A stretch of 64,000 bases of DNA from Herbaspirillum sp. (GTDB taxonomy: Bacteria > Pseudomonadota > Gammaproteobacteria > Burkholderiales > Burkholderiaceae_D). Below, piece by piece: positions 41,513-50,649 of the stretch. The stretch is taken from positions 372,001 to 436,000 of the forward strand of contig NZ_JAGIBI010000003.1 of the NCBI RefSeq assembly GCF_017744395.1, given 5' to 3'. The stretch's first letter is position 1. Every line of letters starts with the position of its first letter. A model generated the notes under the pieces. The model saw nothing but the letters and a program-made list of their open reading frames with translations. It did not search any database and had not been told where the DNA came from. The position numbers were made by a program, and so were the translations under genes.

Positions 41513-42343
41513 ATGGATGGCGGATTCGCGATGGCTCCGGAGGATGTCAGCGACGGCGACATGTTGCTGTTCCAGCAATTCTTCAAGCAGCATATCGGCC
41601 TGCACCTGCCGCTGTCGAAGAAGGCGCTGCTGCAAAGCCGGCTGTGCGGCCGCATGCATGAGCTGGGACTGGCGCAGCTGAGCCATTACCATGCGCTCAT
41701 CGCCAGCGAGGACGGGCGCGAAGAGCGCCAGCGGGCGATCGACCTGATTACTACCAACGAAACGTATTTCTTCCGGGAGCAGAGCCATTTCGATTTCCTC
41801 AGCGCCGAACTGTTGCCGGCCTGGGCCGATGTAAAAACGCTGCGCGTCTGGAGCGCGGCCAGTTCGACCGGAGAAGAGGCCTACACGCTGGCCATGCTGC
41901 TGGACCATTATCGTCCCGGCGGCTCGTGGTCGGTGTTCGCTTCCGACATCAGCACCCGCGTGCTCAGTTTCGCGCGCCGGGCGCTGTATCCGATGGTGCG
42001 GGGCCAGAACATCCCGAAGCCTTACCTGAAACGCTATTGCCTGCGCGGGATCGGCGAATACGAAGGGCACTTCCTGGTGGAAGGCGAGTTGCGCAGCAAG
42101 GTGGAGTTCGCGCAGCGCAACCTGACCGACCTGGATGCGTTCGACGACGGCAGTTTCGACCTGATTTTCCTGCGCAACGTCATCATCTATTTCGATTTTC
42201 CGACCAAGCTCAAGGTGCTGGACGATGTGATCAGGCGCCTGAACCCCGGCGGCTATCTCGTGGTCGGGCACTCGGAATCGCTGCATGGGATGCACCTGGA
42301 TCTGGAGATGCATTCGCCGTCGATTTACAGGAAGCCGCAATGA
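41513..42343 (+). CDS. cheR: Chemoreceptor glutamate methyltransferase CheR
   Basis: The 276-residue SAM enzyme methylates MCP glutamates. An N-terminal helical domain holds [19 protein letters not shown]; the catalytic domain has [17 protein letters not shown] (SAM loop) and [15 protein letters not shown] 41513 follows GGGAGGG by 8 bases; GTG 41462 would add 17 residues. Since neither full-length MCP here ends in a tether pentapeptide, CheR must bind its substrates directly. Confidence 0.93.
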   Translation: MDGGFAMAPEDVSDGDMLLFQQFFKQHIGLHLPLSKKALLQSRLCGRMHELGLAQLSHYHALIASEDGREERQRAIDLITTNETYFFREQSHFDFLSAELLPAWADVKTLRVWSAASSTGEEAYTLAMLLDHYRPGGSWSVFASDISTRVLSFARRALYPMVRGQNIPKPYLKRYCLRGIGEYEGHFLVEGELRSKVEFAQRNLTDLDAFDDGSFDLIFLRNVIIYFDFPTKLKVLDDVIRRLNPGGYLVVGHSESLHGMHLDLEMHSPSIYRKPQ

Positions 42344-42422
42344 ACTCTCCGCGCGCCGCCATTGCCAACGCGCGGGGCGGGCGGGCTGGCGCGGGGCTTT
42401 TCTTCCCGGGCGGGAGGTCGGC

Positions 42423-43598
42423 ATGATCAAGGTCATGGTGGTGGATGATTCGTCAGTGGTGCGCCAGCTGATGCAGGAGCTGCTCGGGGCCACCAGCGAT
42501 ATCCAGGTGGTGGCGACCGCCTCCGATCCCATCTTCGCCATGCGCAAGATGCGGCAGGAGTGGCCGGATGTGATCGTGCTCGATATCGAGATGCCGCGCA
42601 TGGACGGCATTACCTTCCTCAAGCAGATCATGGCGCTGCGGCCGACGCCGGTGATCATCTGTTCCACGCGCACCGACAGCAGCGCCCAGGTCACCATGGA
42701 AGCGCTGGCGGCCGGCGCGGTGAGCATCATCTCCAAGCCGGCGCTGGGCGTCAGGGATTTCTTGCACGATGCGTTCGACGACCTGGCTAACGCCATCCGC
42801 GCCGCGGCCCTGGCGCGCCTGGGGCAGCATGCCGCGCCGCATGCGCAGCCGGTTCCGGCGGCTCCAGCTTCAGCGCCAGTGCCGCAGGCGGAAGTCCGCC
42901 AGCCCAAGGCGCCGCCGCGCGAAATGCTGCATCAGCAGGGGCTGTTTGGCGGCTCGCAGAAATACAGCGCCGATGTGGTGCTCGATGCGCCGGGCGGGCG
43001 CGACGCCTTCCACCCGGAAACCGCCAGGATCGTCGCCATCGGCGCCTCGACCGGCGGGCCGCAGGCGCTGGAACTGGTATTGGGCGGACTGTCGCAACAC
43101 TGTCCGGGAGTGGTGGTGGTGCAGCATATGCCGGAACGTTTCACCTACAGTTTCGCGGAGCGCCTGCACAAGATTTCGCAGGTCGACGTCAAGGAGGCCG
43201 CCCATCTGGACATGGTGGTGCCGGGACGCGTCCTGATCGCGCCGGGCGGCATGCATCTGGTAGTCAAGCGGGATGGTGTACAGTACTACGTGGAAGTGAT
43301 CAACGGCCCTCTCGTGAGCCGGCACAAGCCTTCGGTGGATGTGCTGTTTCGCTCGGTGGCGAAGGCCGCCGGCAGCAACGCGGTCGGCATCATCATGACC
43401 GGCATGGGCGACGACGGCGCCCGCGGCCTCAAGGAAATGGCCGATTGCGGTGCCAATACCTACGCCCAGGACGAACGCAGCAGCGTCGTCTTCGGCATGC
43501 CCAAAGAAGCAATACAGCTAGGTGGCGTCCAGGATGTCATCTCCCTTGAAAACATCTCTGCCGTGATTGAACAATATGGTCCCCGAGAATTTAAGTGA
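42423..43598 (+). CDS. cheB: Chemotaxis response regulator methylesterase CheB
   Basis: The 391-residue protein has a receiver (D8-D9, phosphoacceptor D54 in [11 protein letters not shown]), a long Ala/Pro/Gln-rich linker (about 130-185) and the methylesterase domain with catalytic serine in [10 protein letters not shown] (about 209), histidine in [10 protein letters not shown] (about 233) and aspartate in [14 protein letters not shown]. It removes methyl groups from receptors, balancing CheR. No cheD accompanies it. Confidence 0.94.
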   Translation: MIKVMVVDDSSVVRQLMQELLGATSDIQVVATASDPIFAMRKMRQEWPDVIVLDIEMPRMDGITFLKQIMALRPTPVIICSTRTDSSAQVTMEALAAGAVSIISKPALGVRDFLHDAFDDLANAIRAAALARLGQHAAPHAQPVPAAPASAPVPQAEVRQPKAPPREMLHQQGLFGGSQKYSADVVLDAPGGRDAFHPETARIVAIGASTGGPQALELVLGGLSQHCPGVVVVQHMPERFTYSFAERLHKISQVDVKEAAHLDMVVPGRVLIAPGGMHLVVKRDGVQYYVEVINGPLVSRHKPSVDVLFRSVAKAAGSNAVGIIMTGMGDDGARGLKEMADCGANTYAQDERSSVVFGMPKEAIQLGGVQDVISLENISAVIEQYGPREFK

Positions 43599-44838
43599 CC
43601 TGATCGAGTCGGCGCTGGTGGTCGACGACAGTGCGCTGCAGCGCCAGCACACTGTCGGCCTGCTGCGGGAGCTGGGCATCGACCTGATCTACGAAGCCGG
43701 CAACGGCAACGAGGCGCTGGATCTGCTGGGCTTGCTGAAGCTGCCGCCGGGGCTGGCCGTCATCGACCTTGAGATGCCCGGCATGGATGGCATCGAACTG
43801 ATCCAGCATCTGCAGGCGAAGGGCGTGAACATGCCGCTGATCGTGGCGTCCAGCCGCGAGGCTTCGTTGCTGCTGTCGGTGGAGAACATGATCCAGACGC
43901 TCGGCATGCATGTGCTGGGCGCGCTGCAAAAGCCTTTGGACAACGGGAAGATCGCTTCCGCCTTGCGCGCCTTCACGCGCGCCGGCAACATGGTGCGGCA
44001 GAAGGCCGATGCCGGGCCGTCGATGTGCGAGGCCGACCTTGCCGCGGCCATCGCCAACGGCGAAATCATTCCGTACTACCAGCCCAAGGTCGACGTGCAG
44101 ACCGGCATCCTGAAAGGCGTCGAGGCGCTGGCGCGCTGGAAGCATCCGGAGCGCGGCATGATACCGCCCGACCGCTTCATCCCGATGGCGGAAAGCTCGG
44201 GGCTGATCCATGACCTCACCATCCGCATGATGGACCAGGCGATGGCGCAGGCCGCCATCTGGTACAGCCGAGGCCTGACGATCAAGGTGGCGGTGAACCT
44301 GTCGCCGCTGTCGCTGGAGCAGCCCGACTTCTTGCAGCGGATACTGGCGCTGGTGGACCGTTATGAACTGTCGGCCGAGCGCATCGTGCTGGAAATCACG
44401 GAAGGTTCGGTGGTGGCGAACAAGGGTAATTCCCTGGGCATGCTGTCGCGATTGCGCCTGAAGGGCTTCGGCTTGTCGATTGACGATTACGGCACCGGTT
44501 TTTCTTCGATGCAGCAGTTGGCGCGCATTCCCTTCACCGAACTCAAGATCGACCGCTCCTTCGTGGATGGGGCGCATGAGCGCAAGAACCTGCGCGTGAT
44601 CCTGCAGTCCGCGCTGGACATGGCCAAGCGCCTGGAACTGGTTACCGTGGCCGAAGGCATCGAGACCATGGAGGACTGGCGCCTGCTGCAGTCCTTCGGC
44701 TGCAACCTCGGCCAGGGCTACCTGATCGCCAAGCCGATGCCGGCCAATGAGCTGCCGCTGTGGCTCAAGGGGCACCACCGGCGCCTGCCGGAATTGCGTC
44801 CGGCGCCGAGGAGCGACGAGCACAACGGCACTACCTGA
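43576..44838 (+). CDS. REC-EAL cyclic-di-GMP phosphodiesterase (RocR-like)
   Basis: The 420-residue protein has a receiver (1-135; DD at 17-18, D64 in [12 protein letters not shown] in LQKPLD) fused to an EAL domain. The EAL side has [55 protein letters not shown] and [10 protein letters not shown], so all metal and base residues look intact and it should hydrolyse c-di-GMP. ATG 43576 lies inside the 3' end of cheB. As the last gene of the cluster it offers a CheA-controlled output to c-di-GMP level (inference). Confidence 0.92.
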   Translation: MVPENLSDLIESALVVDDSALQRQHTVGLLRELGIDLIYEAGNGNEALDLLGLLKLPPGLAVIDLEMPGMDGIELIQHLQAKGVNMPLIVASSREASLLLSVENMIQTLGMHVLGALQKPLDNGKIASALRAFTRAGNMVRQKADAGPSMCEADLAAAIANGEIIPYYQPKVDVQTGILKGVEALARWKHPERGMIPPDRFIPMAESSGLIHDLTIRMMDQAMAQAAIWYSRGLTIKVAVNLSPLSLEQPDFLQRILALVDRYELSAERIVLEITEGSVVANKGNSLGMLSRLRLKGFGLSIDDYGTGFSSMQQLARIPFTELKIDRSFVDGAHERKNLRVILQSALDMAKRLELVTVAEGIETMEDWRLLQSFGCNLGQGYLIAKPMPANELPLWLKGHHRRLPELRPAPRSDEHNGTT

Positions 44839-44845
44839 GGATTTG

Positions 44846-45352
44846 TCACAGCTTGGTGATGTCTTGTCCGGAGATGCGGGCCAGGCAGTCTTGCCCGGTA
44901 CCGATGCCGGGAATGGCGATGGCGGGTTCGATTTCCAATAGCGGCACCAGCACGAAGGCGCGTTGCGCCATGCGCGGATGCGGCACGCACAATGCGTCGC
45001 TGTCGACGACCAGATCACCATACAGCAGCACATCCAGATCCAGCGTGCGCGGGGCATTGCGGTAGGGACGTTCGCGGCCGTGCTCCAGTTCGACCTGTTG
45101 CAATGCGCGCAGCAGGTCGAGGGGAGCGAGCGAGGTGGCCAGTTGAGCGACGGCGTTGACGTAGTCGTCGCCGCTGGAGTCGACCGGCGCCGTGCGATAC
45201 AGGGAGGACGTGCGCAGCAGGCGCGATTGCGGCAAGGCCGCCAGCCGCGCAATGGCCTGTTCGACCGTATGGCGCGCGTCGCCCAGGTTGCCGCCTATGC
45301 CGATGTAGGCGATGGCTTGCGGCGCGGGCGCCGGCATTTCCATCTGCTGCAT
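44846..45352 (-). CDS. folK: 2-amino-4-hydroxy-6-hydroxymethyldihydropteridine pyrophosphokinase
   Basis: The 168-residue kinase of folate synthesis has YIGIGGNLGDARHTVEQAI at the start, then ERPYRNAPRTLDLDVLLYGD and VPHPRMAQRAFVLVPLLEIEP, all HPPK signatures. Its ATG shares one base with the pcnB stop (TGATG). It converges on the REC-EAL gene with only 7 bases between stops and no visible terminator. Confidence 0.95.
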   Translation of the reverse strand: MQQMEMPAPAPQAIAYIGIGGNLGDARHTVEQAIARLAALPQSRLLRTSSLYRTAPVDSSGDDYVNAVAQLATSLAPLDLLRALQQVELEHGRERPYRNAPRTLDLDVLLYGDLVVDSDALCVPHPRMAQRAFVLVPLLEIEPAIAIPGIGTGQDCLARISGQDITKL

Positions 45353-46893
45353 CAGTCGTTGCCGCCAGCGGCGGAGGCGGGGGCGCCGCCCTCGGCATCC
45401 GGCTTGCTGCTGCGGCGTCGGCGGCGGCGCTTGGGCGCTTCGCCTGCGCCTTCCGCATCGGCGGCGTTTTCCTGTGCGGCAGGCGGGGTCTTTTCAGGAG
45501 CCGGCGCTGCTTCGGCCGCGGACTCGTTGTCCTGTTCTCCCGGCGCCGCGCCCTTGGAGCGGTTGCGACCACCGCGCCGCTTGCGTTTCTTGGGGGCCGG
45601 GCCGGCGGCGCTGTCGGCCGGCTTGCGAGCGATCAGTTCTTCGCGTTCGGCACTGCCGCCGCTGATGAAGGCGCTCCACCATTCGCCCAGTTCGGCGTCG
45701 AGTTCGCCGGATTCGCAGCGCAGGATCAGGAAGTCGTAGCCGGCGCGCAGGCGCAGGTGTTCCAGCAGCTTGTAGGGCGCCTTGCCGACGCGGCGTTCGA
45801 AGCGCGGTTGCATGGCCCAGATGTCGCGCATGTCGGACGCGATCTTGCGCTGCAGGGCGAGCTTCTCGGTCTGGGCATCCAATACGTCGTCGGCGGCCAG
45901 GTGCAGCGCGGGGATGGGATATTCGCCGGCGGCCTGGTAGGCGCGCCATTTTTCCAGCACCTGGTGCCACAGCAGCGAGGCGAACAGGAAGCCGGGCGAA
46001 ACCGGCTTGCCTTCCTTGACGCGGGCGTCGGTGTTGGCCAGCGCCAGCGTCACGAACTTCTCGCCCAGCGGCTGTTCCAGCACCACGTCCAGCAGCGGCA
46101 GCAGGCCGTGGTGCAGGCCTTCCTTGCGCAACTGCTGCAGGCAGGCCAGGGCGTGGCCGCTCATGAGCAGCTTGAGCATCTCGTCGAACACGCGCGCGGC
46201 CGGCACGTTGTCGATCAGCGGCGCCATCACGCGGATGGGCGCGCTGCTGGCCGGGTCGATGGTGAACTTGAGCTTGGCGGCGAAGCGCACCACGCGCAGC
46301 ATGCGCACCGGGTCTTCGCGGTAGCGCGCTTCCGGTTCGCCGATGATGCGCAGCTTCTTGGCGCGGATGTCGGCGATGCCGCCGTGGTAGTCCAGCACGG
46401 TCTGCGTGGCCGGATCGTAGTACATGGCGTTGATGGTGAAGTCGCGCCGCGCGGCATCCTCATGCTGTTCGCCGAAGGTGTTGTCGCGCAGCACGCGGCC
46501 GTGCTCGTCCTTGGGAGCGTTGTCGGAGGAGGCGCCGCGGAAGGTGGTGACTTCGATCAGCTCCTGGCCGAACATCACGTGCACGATCTGGAAGCGGCGA
46601 CCGATGATGAAGGCGCGGCGGAACAATGCCTTGACCTGTTCCGGGGTGGCGTTGGTGGCGACGTCGAAGTCCTTGGGCTTGACCGACAGCAGCAGGTCGC
46701 GCACCGCGCCGCCGACGATGAAGGCCTTGAAGCCGGCTTCCTGCAGCGTTTGCGTCACGCGGATGGCGTTGGGAGAGACCAGCGCCGGGTTGATGCCATG
46801 CTGCTTGGGGCCGAGCACGTCCGGTTCCGAGGAACCGGAGGAGGCGCCTTTCTTGCCCTTGCCCAGGATCGAGCGAATCAGTTTCTTGATCAT
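45352..46893 (-). CDS. pcnB: Poly(A) polymerase I
   Basis: The 513-residue enzyme adds A-tails that promote RNA decay. The nucleotidyltransferase head has FIVGGAVRDLLLSVKPKDFD with the catalytic DxD nearby, then RRFQIVHVMFG and the RRDFTINAMYYDP motif. The last 80 residues are low-complexity and very basic (PKKRKRRGGRNRSKG and PKRRRRRRSSK), probably an RNA-binding tail. The start overlaps the HAD gene stop by 4 bases. It belongs to a tightly overlapped five-gene run. Confidence 0.94.
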   Translation of the reverse strand: MIKKLIRSILGKGKKGASSGSSEPDVLGPKQHGINPALVSPNAIRVTQTLQEAGFKAFIVGGAVRDLLLSVKPKDFDVATNATPEQVKALFRRAFIIGRRFQIVHVMFGQELIEVTTFRGASSDNAPKDEHGRVLRDNTFGEQHEDAARRDFTINAMYYDPATQTVLDYHGGIADIRAKKLRIIGEPEARYREDPVRMLRVVRFAAKLKFTIDPASSAPIRVMAPLIDNVPAARVFDEMLKLLMSGHALACLQQLRKEGLHHGLLPLLDVVLEQPLGEKFVTLALANTDARVKEGKPVSPGFLFASLLWHQVLEKWRAYQAAGEYPIPALHLAADDVLDAQTEKLALQRKIASDMRDIWAMQPRFERRVGKAPYKLLEHLRLRAGYDFLILRCESGELDAELGEWWSAFISGGSAEREELIARKPADSAAGPAPKKRKRRGGRNRSKGAAPGEQDNESAAEAAPAPEKTPPAAQENAADAEGAGEAPKRRRRRRSSKPDAEGGAPASAAGGND

Positions 46894-47570
46894 TGCGCGT
46901 GGCCGTCGAAGAGATTGATCACCGGCCAGCCGCGCGCCTGGGCATGCGCCAGCAGTTTGGCATTGGGGTTGGTGGCGACCGGATCGGTCACGAGTTCGAG
47001 CAGCGGGATGTCGTTTTGCGAGTCGCTGTAGAAGTAGCTGCGCTCGAAGCCGTCCAGCTTGAGCCCCAGCTTTTCCAGCCAGGCCTTGGTGTGGGTGATC
47101 TTGCCGGGGCCGTAGGTCGGCGTGCCGAGCAGCTTGCCGGTGATGTTGCCGTGCTGGTCCAGTTCCGGCATGGCGCCGATCAGGTGCTGCACGCCGAAGT
47201 GCGAGGCGATGGGGGAGGTCACGTAGTGATTGGTGGCGGTGACGATGGCCACCAGGTCGCCGGCGTCCAGGTGCTTCTTCACCAGGTCCACCGCTTGCGG
47301 CAGGACCGCCGGCTGGATCACTTCCGTCATGAAGCGGCGGTGCATTTCATCCAGTTGCGCGCGCGGGAAGCGCGAGAGGATGCCGAAGGCGAATTCCAGG
47401 TACTTGACCGGATCCAGCGTGCCCGCCTGGTACTGGGCAAACCATTCGTCGTTGGCTTGCCGGAAGCTGTCGGCATCGACGGCGCCGGTGCGGGCCAGGA
47501 ACTCGCCCCACTCGTGGTCGGAGTCGAGCGGAAGCAGCGTATGGTCGAGGTCGAATAGGGCGAGGTTCAT
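46890..47570 (-). CDS. HAD-IB family hydrolase (SerB-like)
   Basis: The 226-residue phosphatase has motif I LALFDLDHTLLPLDSDHEWG, motif II VAIVTATNHYVT and motif III/IV KLDGFERSYFYSDSQNDIPL. It is a SerB-like HAD-IB enzyme; members near hda and pcnB are common in beta-proteobacteria and have been annotated as phosphoserine or histidinol phosphatases, neither proven here. ATGA overlaps couple it to hda upstream and pcnB downstream. Confidence 0.88.
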   Translation of the reverse strand: MNLALFDLDHTLLPLDSDHEWGEFLARTGAVDADSFRQANDEWFAQYQAGTLDPVKYLEFAFGILSRFPRAQLDEMHRRFMTEVIQPAVLPQAVDLVKKHLDAGDLVAIVTATNHYVTSPIASHFGVQHLIGAMPELDQHGNITGKLLGTPTYGPGKITHTKAWLEKLGLKLDGFERSYFYSDSQNDIPLLELVTDPVATNPNAKLLAHAQARGWPVINLFDGHAQ

Positions 47571-48274
47571 TGTTGTTCGGTTTCCTGTTGTAACAGATCG
47601 CGCAGCAGCGGCAGCGTAATGGCGCGCTTGGTCGCCAGCGAATAGCGGTCCAGCGCATCGAGCATGCGCGACAGCGAAGGCATGTCGCGCCGGTAATGGG
47701 TCAGCAGGTAGGGCAGCATGCCTGGCGGCAGTTCCAGCCCGCGGCCTTGGGCCGCCTGGGTCAGCGCGGCGATTTTTTCATCGTCCGACAGGCCGTGCAC
47801 CTGGTAGATCAGGCCCCAGCCCAGGCGCGTGCGCAGGTCTTCGCGCAGTTCGAGCTGTGTCGGCGGCAATTCGCCGGTCGACACCAGCCAGCCGCCCTGT
47901 TCGCGGATCTGGTTGAACAGGTTGAAGGCGGCGATCTGGGCTTGCGGGCCGAGCTTGTCGGCGTCGTCGACCAGGTAATACGAGATGTGCGGGCTGTAGT
48001 CGAACGCCGATTCGGGCGCATCGGCCGGGATCAGGTGCGCCTGTTGGCCGGCCTGGTGCGCGATGGCGTGCAGCAGGTGGCTCTTGCCGGCGCCGTCTTC
48101 TGCCCACAGGTAAAGGAAGCGGTCGGTGCTGGCGCTGGCGGTATGGGCCGACTTGTCCGCGCCGGACGCGGCGAGTTGTTGCAGGCGTTGCAGCAGTTCT
48201 TCATTGCGGCCAGTGACGAAATTGTCAAAACTTTGCGGCTGGTCCGCGCTGAGATCGAGCGGAATTTGTTTCAT
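47567..48274 (-). CDS. hda: DnaA regulatory inactivator Hda
   Basis: The 235-residue DnaA-like AAA+ protein lacks DnaA's DNA-binding domain. An N-terminal clamp-binding motif (IPLDLSADQPQSFDNFVTGR), Walker A WAEDGAGKSHLLHAIA and YLVDDADKLG as Walker B are visible. With the beta clamp, Hda stimulates ATP hydrolysis by DnaA and so prevents re-initiation. It overlaps both neighbours by 4 bases. Confidence 0.93.
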   Translation of the reverse strand: MKQIPLDLSADQPQSFDNFVTGRNEELLQRLQQLAASGADKSAHTASASTDRFLYLWAEDGAGKSHLLHAIAHQAGQQAHLIPADAPESAFDYSPHISYYLVDDADKLGPQAQIAAFNLFNQIREQGGWLVSTGELPPTQLELREDLRTRLGWGLIYQVHGLSDDEKIAALTQAAQGRGLELPPGMLPYLLTHYRRDMPSLSRMLDALDRYSLATKRAITLPLLRDLLQQETEQQ

Positions 48275-49356
48275 GACTGATTGTAAAAATTACTCGCCAG
48301 GTAAGCGCGCCGCACGTGCGTAGCGATCACCGAGACGATGGCCGAGGCCGGCAGCGCCAGCAGCACGCCGACGAAGCCGAACAACTGGCCGAACGCCAGC
48401 AGCGCGAAGATCACCACCAGCGGGTGCAGGCCGATGCGTTCGCCGACCAGCTTTGGGGTCAGGAAGAAGCTTTCCAGCACCTGGCCGATGCCGTAGATCA
48501 GCGCGACCCACAGCAGGCCGCTGGCGCCGTCGAACTGCAGGATGGCGGCCAATACCGCCAGCACCAGGCCCAGGCCGAAGCCGACGTAGGGAATGAAGAC
48601 CAGGATGCCGGTCAGCACGCCGACCGGCAGGGCGCTGTCGAAGCCGGCCACCGTCAGCGCCACCGAATAATAGACCGCCAGCGTCAGCATCACCAGCAAC
48701 TGGCCGCGCAGGTACTGGCCCAGCAGGTCGTCCACTTCGGCGGCCATGAGGTTGATGCGCGGCGCCCAGCGGCGCGGGATCATGGTTTGCACGCGCTTGA
48801 GGAACGGGTGCCAGTCCTGCAGCAGGTAGAACAGCACCATCGGCACGAACAGCAGGTTGGCGGCCCAGGCCAGGAGCGCGGTGCCGCCGGCGCGCGCCGA
48901 GGCCAGCACGGAGGTCCACATTTCATCGCTGCTGGTGCTGATCTGCTGGGTCAGCAAGGCCTTGATGCCGGCCAGGTCCAGCCGCACGTCGATGCCCAGC
49001 TGGTGCAGGCGCGGCGAGACCAGGGCATTGAGCTTGTCCAGCAGCGGCGGGACATGCGATTGCAATTGCGGGATCTGGCGCAGCACCAGCGGCACCACGA
49101 TCAGCGCCAGCGCCAGCACGACCAGGATCAGCAGCAGCACCATGACGGTGACGCCGACGAAACGCGGCACCCGCAGCGGCCCGATGCGGCGGCTGGCGAT
49201 CCAGTCCACGCCCGGATTGAGCGCGTAGCCGATGATGCCGGCGGCGATGAAGGGCGACAACATGGGACCGAGCGCGACCAGCAGGGCCAACAGCAGGATT
49301 CCGACAATTAGCCACACCAGATTTTGTTTTTGCTCTTCGGACAAAGAAAAAGGCAT
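48271..49356 (-). CDS. AI-2E family transporter (PerM/TqsA-like)
   Basis: The 361-residue membrane protein of the AI-2E family has about eight helices. NLVWLIVGILLLALLVALGP opens it; a soluble segment (about 140-180) and the PYVGFGLGLVLAVLAAILQF loop are typical. Members export small molecules or act as Na+/H+ antiporters; no substrate is implied here. ATG 49356 is chosen, with an in-frame GTG at 49395. It is placed upstream of hda in a five-gene overlapping run and diverges from purM. Confidence 0.87.
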   Translation of the reverse strand: MPFSLSEEQKQNLVWLIVGILLLALLVALGPMLSPFIAAGIIGYALNPGVDWIASRRIGPLRVPRFVGVTVMVLLLILVVLALALIVVPLVLRQIPQLQSHVPPLLDKLNALVSPRLHQLGIDVRLDLAGIKALLTQQISTSSDEMWTSVLASARAGGTALLAWAANLLFVPMVLFYLLQDWHPFLKRVQTMIPRRWAPRINLMAAEVDDLLGQYLRGQLLVMLTLAVYYSVALTVAGFDSALPVGVLTGILVFIPYVGFGLGLVLAVLAAILQFDGASGLLWVALIYGIGQVLESFFLTPKLVGERIGLHPLVVIFALLAFGQLFGFVGVLLALPASAIVSVIATHVRRAYLASNFYNQS

Positions 49357-49457
49357 GGAATCGGGCTTCGGGGGTGTCGGTTTTGTTAAAATCACGGTTT
49401 TGGCAGGGTTTGTTGCCCTGAATTTCCTATTTTACCGTCTTCACTGGCAATATCATC

Positions 49458-50501
49458 ATGACTTCATCATCCAATGTCTCCCTTTCCTACCGTGACGCTG
49501 GCGTCGACATCGATGCTGGCGACGCCCTGGTCGAGGCGATCAAGCCTTTCGCCAAGCGTACGACCCGCGAAGGCGTGCTGGGCGGCATTGGCGGTTTCGG
49601 CGCCCTGTTCGAGATCGGCAAGAAGTACAAGGAGCCGGTGCTGGTGTCCGGCACCGACGGCGTGGGCACCAAGCTGAAACTGGCTTTCCATCTTAACAAG
49701 CACGATACGGTCGGTATCGACCTGGTCGCCATGAGCGTCAACGACATCCTGGTGCAGGGCGCCGAGCCGCTGTTCTTCCTCGATTACTTCGCCTGCGGCA
49801 AGCTGGACGTGCCGTCGGCCACCGACGTCATCAAGGGCATCGCCGCCGGCTGCGAACAGGCCGGCTGCGCCCTGATCGGCGGCGAAACCGCCGAAATGCC
49901 GTCGATGTACCCGGACGGCGAGTACGACCTGGCCGGTTTCGCGGTCGGCGCGGTGGAAAAGTCCAAGATCATCGACGGCACCAAGATCGCCCCAGGCGAC
50001 GTGGTGCTGGGCCTGGCCTCCTCGGGCGCGCACTCCAACGGCTACTCGCTGGTGCGCAAGATCCTGGAAGTGGCCAAGCCGGACCTGAACGCCGACTTCC
50101 ACGGCCGCAAGCTGGCCGACGTGCTGATGGCCCCGACCCGCATCTACGTCAAGCCGCTGCTGTCGCTGATGGAGAAGCTGGAAGTCAAGGGCATGGTGCA
50201 CATCACCGGCGGCGGCCTGGTGGAAAACATCCCGCGCGTGCTGCAGGACAACCTGACCGCGGTGCTGGACGCCAAGTCCTGGACCATGCCGCCGCTGTTC
50301 ACCTGGCTGCAGCAGCACGGCGGCGTGGCTGACGCCGAGATGCACCGCGTCTTCAACTGCGGCATCGGCATGACCGTGATCGTTTCCAAGGAGAATGCCG
50401 ACGCTGCCGAAGCTCACCTGAAGGCGGCCGGCGAGACCGTGTACCGCATCGGCGAGATCCGCGCCCGCGCCGAAGGCGAAGCGCAGACGATCGTTATCTG
50501 A
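49458..50501 (+). CDS. purM: Phosphoribosylformylglycinamidine cyclo-ligase (AIR synthase)
   Basis: The 347-residue ATP-dependent enzyme closes the imidazole ring in purine synthesis. [39 protein letters not shown] and [21 protein letters not shown] are the conserved nucleotide- and substrate-binding stretches. It diverges from the AI-2E transporter across about 100 bases and is the only gene on its transcript, ending at a bidirectional terminator. Confidence 0.97.
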   Translation: MTSSSNVSLSYRDAGVDIDAGDALVEAIKPFAKRTTREGVLGGIGGFGALFEIGKKYKEPVLVSGTDGVGTKLKLAFHLNKHDTVGIDLVAMSVNDILVQGAEPLFFLDYFACGKLDVPSATDVIKGIAAGCEQAGCALIGGETAEMPSMYPDGEYDLAGFAVGAVEKSKIIDGTKIAPGDVVLGLASSGAHSNGYSLVRKILEVAKPDLNADFHGRKLADVLMAPTRIYVKPLLSLMEKLEVKGMVHITGGGLVENIPRVLQDNLTAVLDAKSWTMPPLFTWLQQHGGVADAEMHRVFNCGIGMTVIVSKENADAAEAHLKAAGETVYRIGEIRARAEGEAQTIVI

Positions 50502-50519
50502 CCTGAAACAAGCCCGTCG

Positions 50520-50550
50520 CCCTGACGAAAGTCAGGGGCCAGCGTCGTTT
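50520..50550. repeat. REP-like GAAA-loop hairpin, copy 2
   Basis: CCCTGAC-GAAA-GTCAGGG (50520-50537), then CCAGCGTCGTTT. It matches copy 1 at 16661-16692 over about 30 bases with only two differences next to the stem base. It lies just after the purM stop. Confidence 0.62.
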
Positions 50551-50595
50551 GTGGCGCCGGAAGCACACTTGCCAAGGCAACAACGGCATTGAATG

Positions 50596-50633
50596 AAAAA
50601 TGGCTGCGATATTGCTATCGCAGCCATTTTTTT
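50596..50633. terminator. Bidirectional terminator between purM and the Anbu gene
   Basis: AAAAATGGCTGCGAT (50596-50610) and ATCGCAGCCATTTTT (50617-50631) form a 15-bp stem flanked by A and T runs, serving the converging purM and Anbu genes. Confidence 0.92.
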
Positions 50634-50649
50634 ATTGCCTGAAAGGAAT

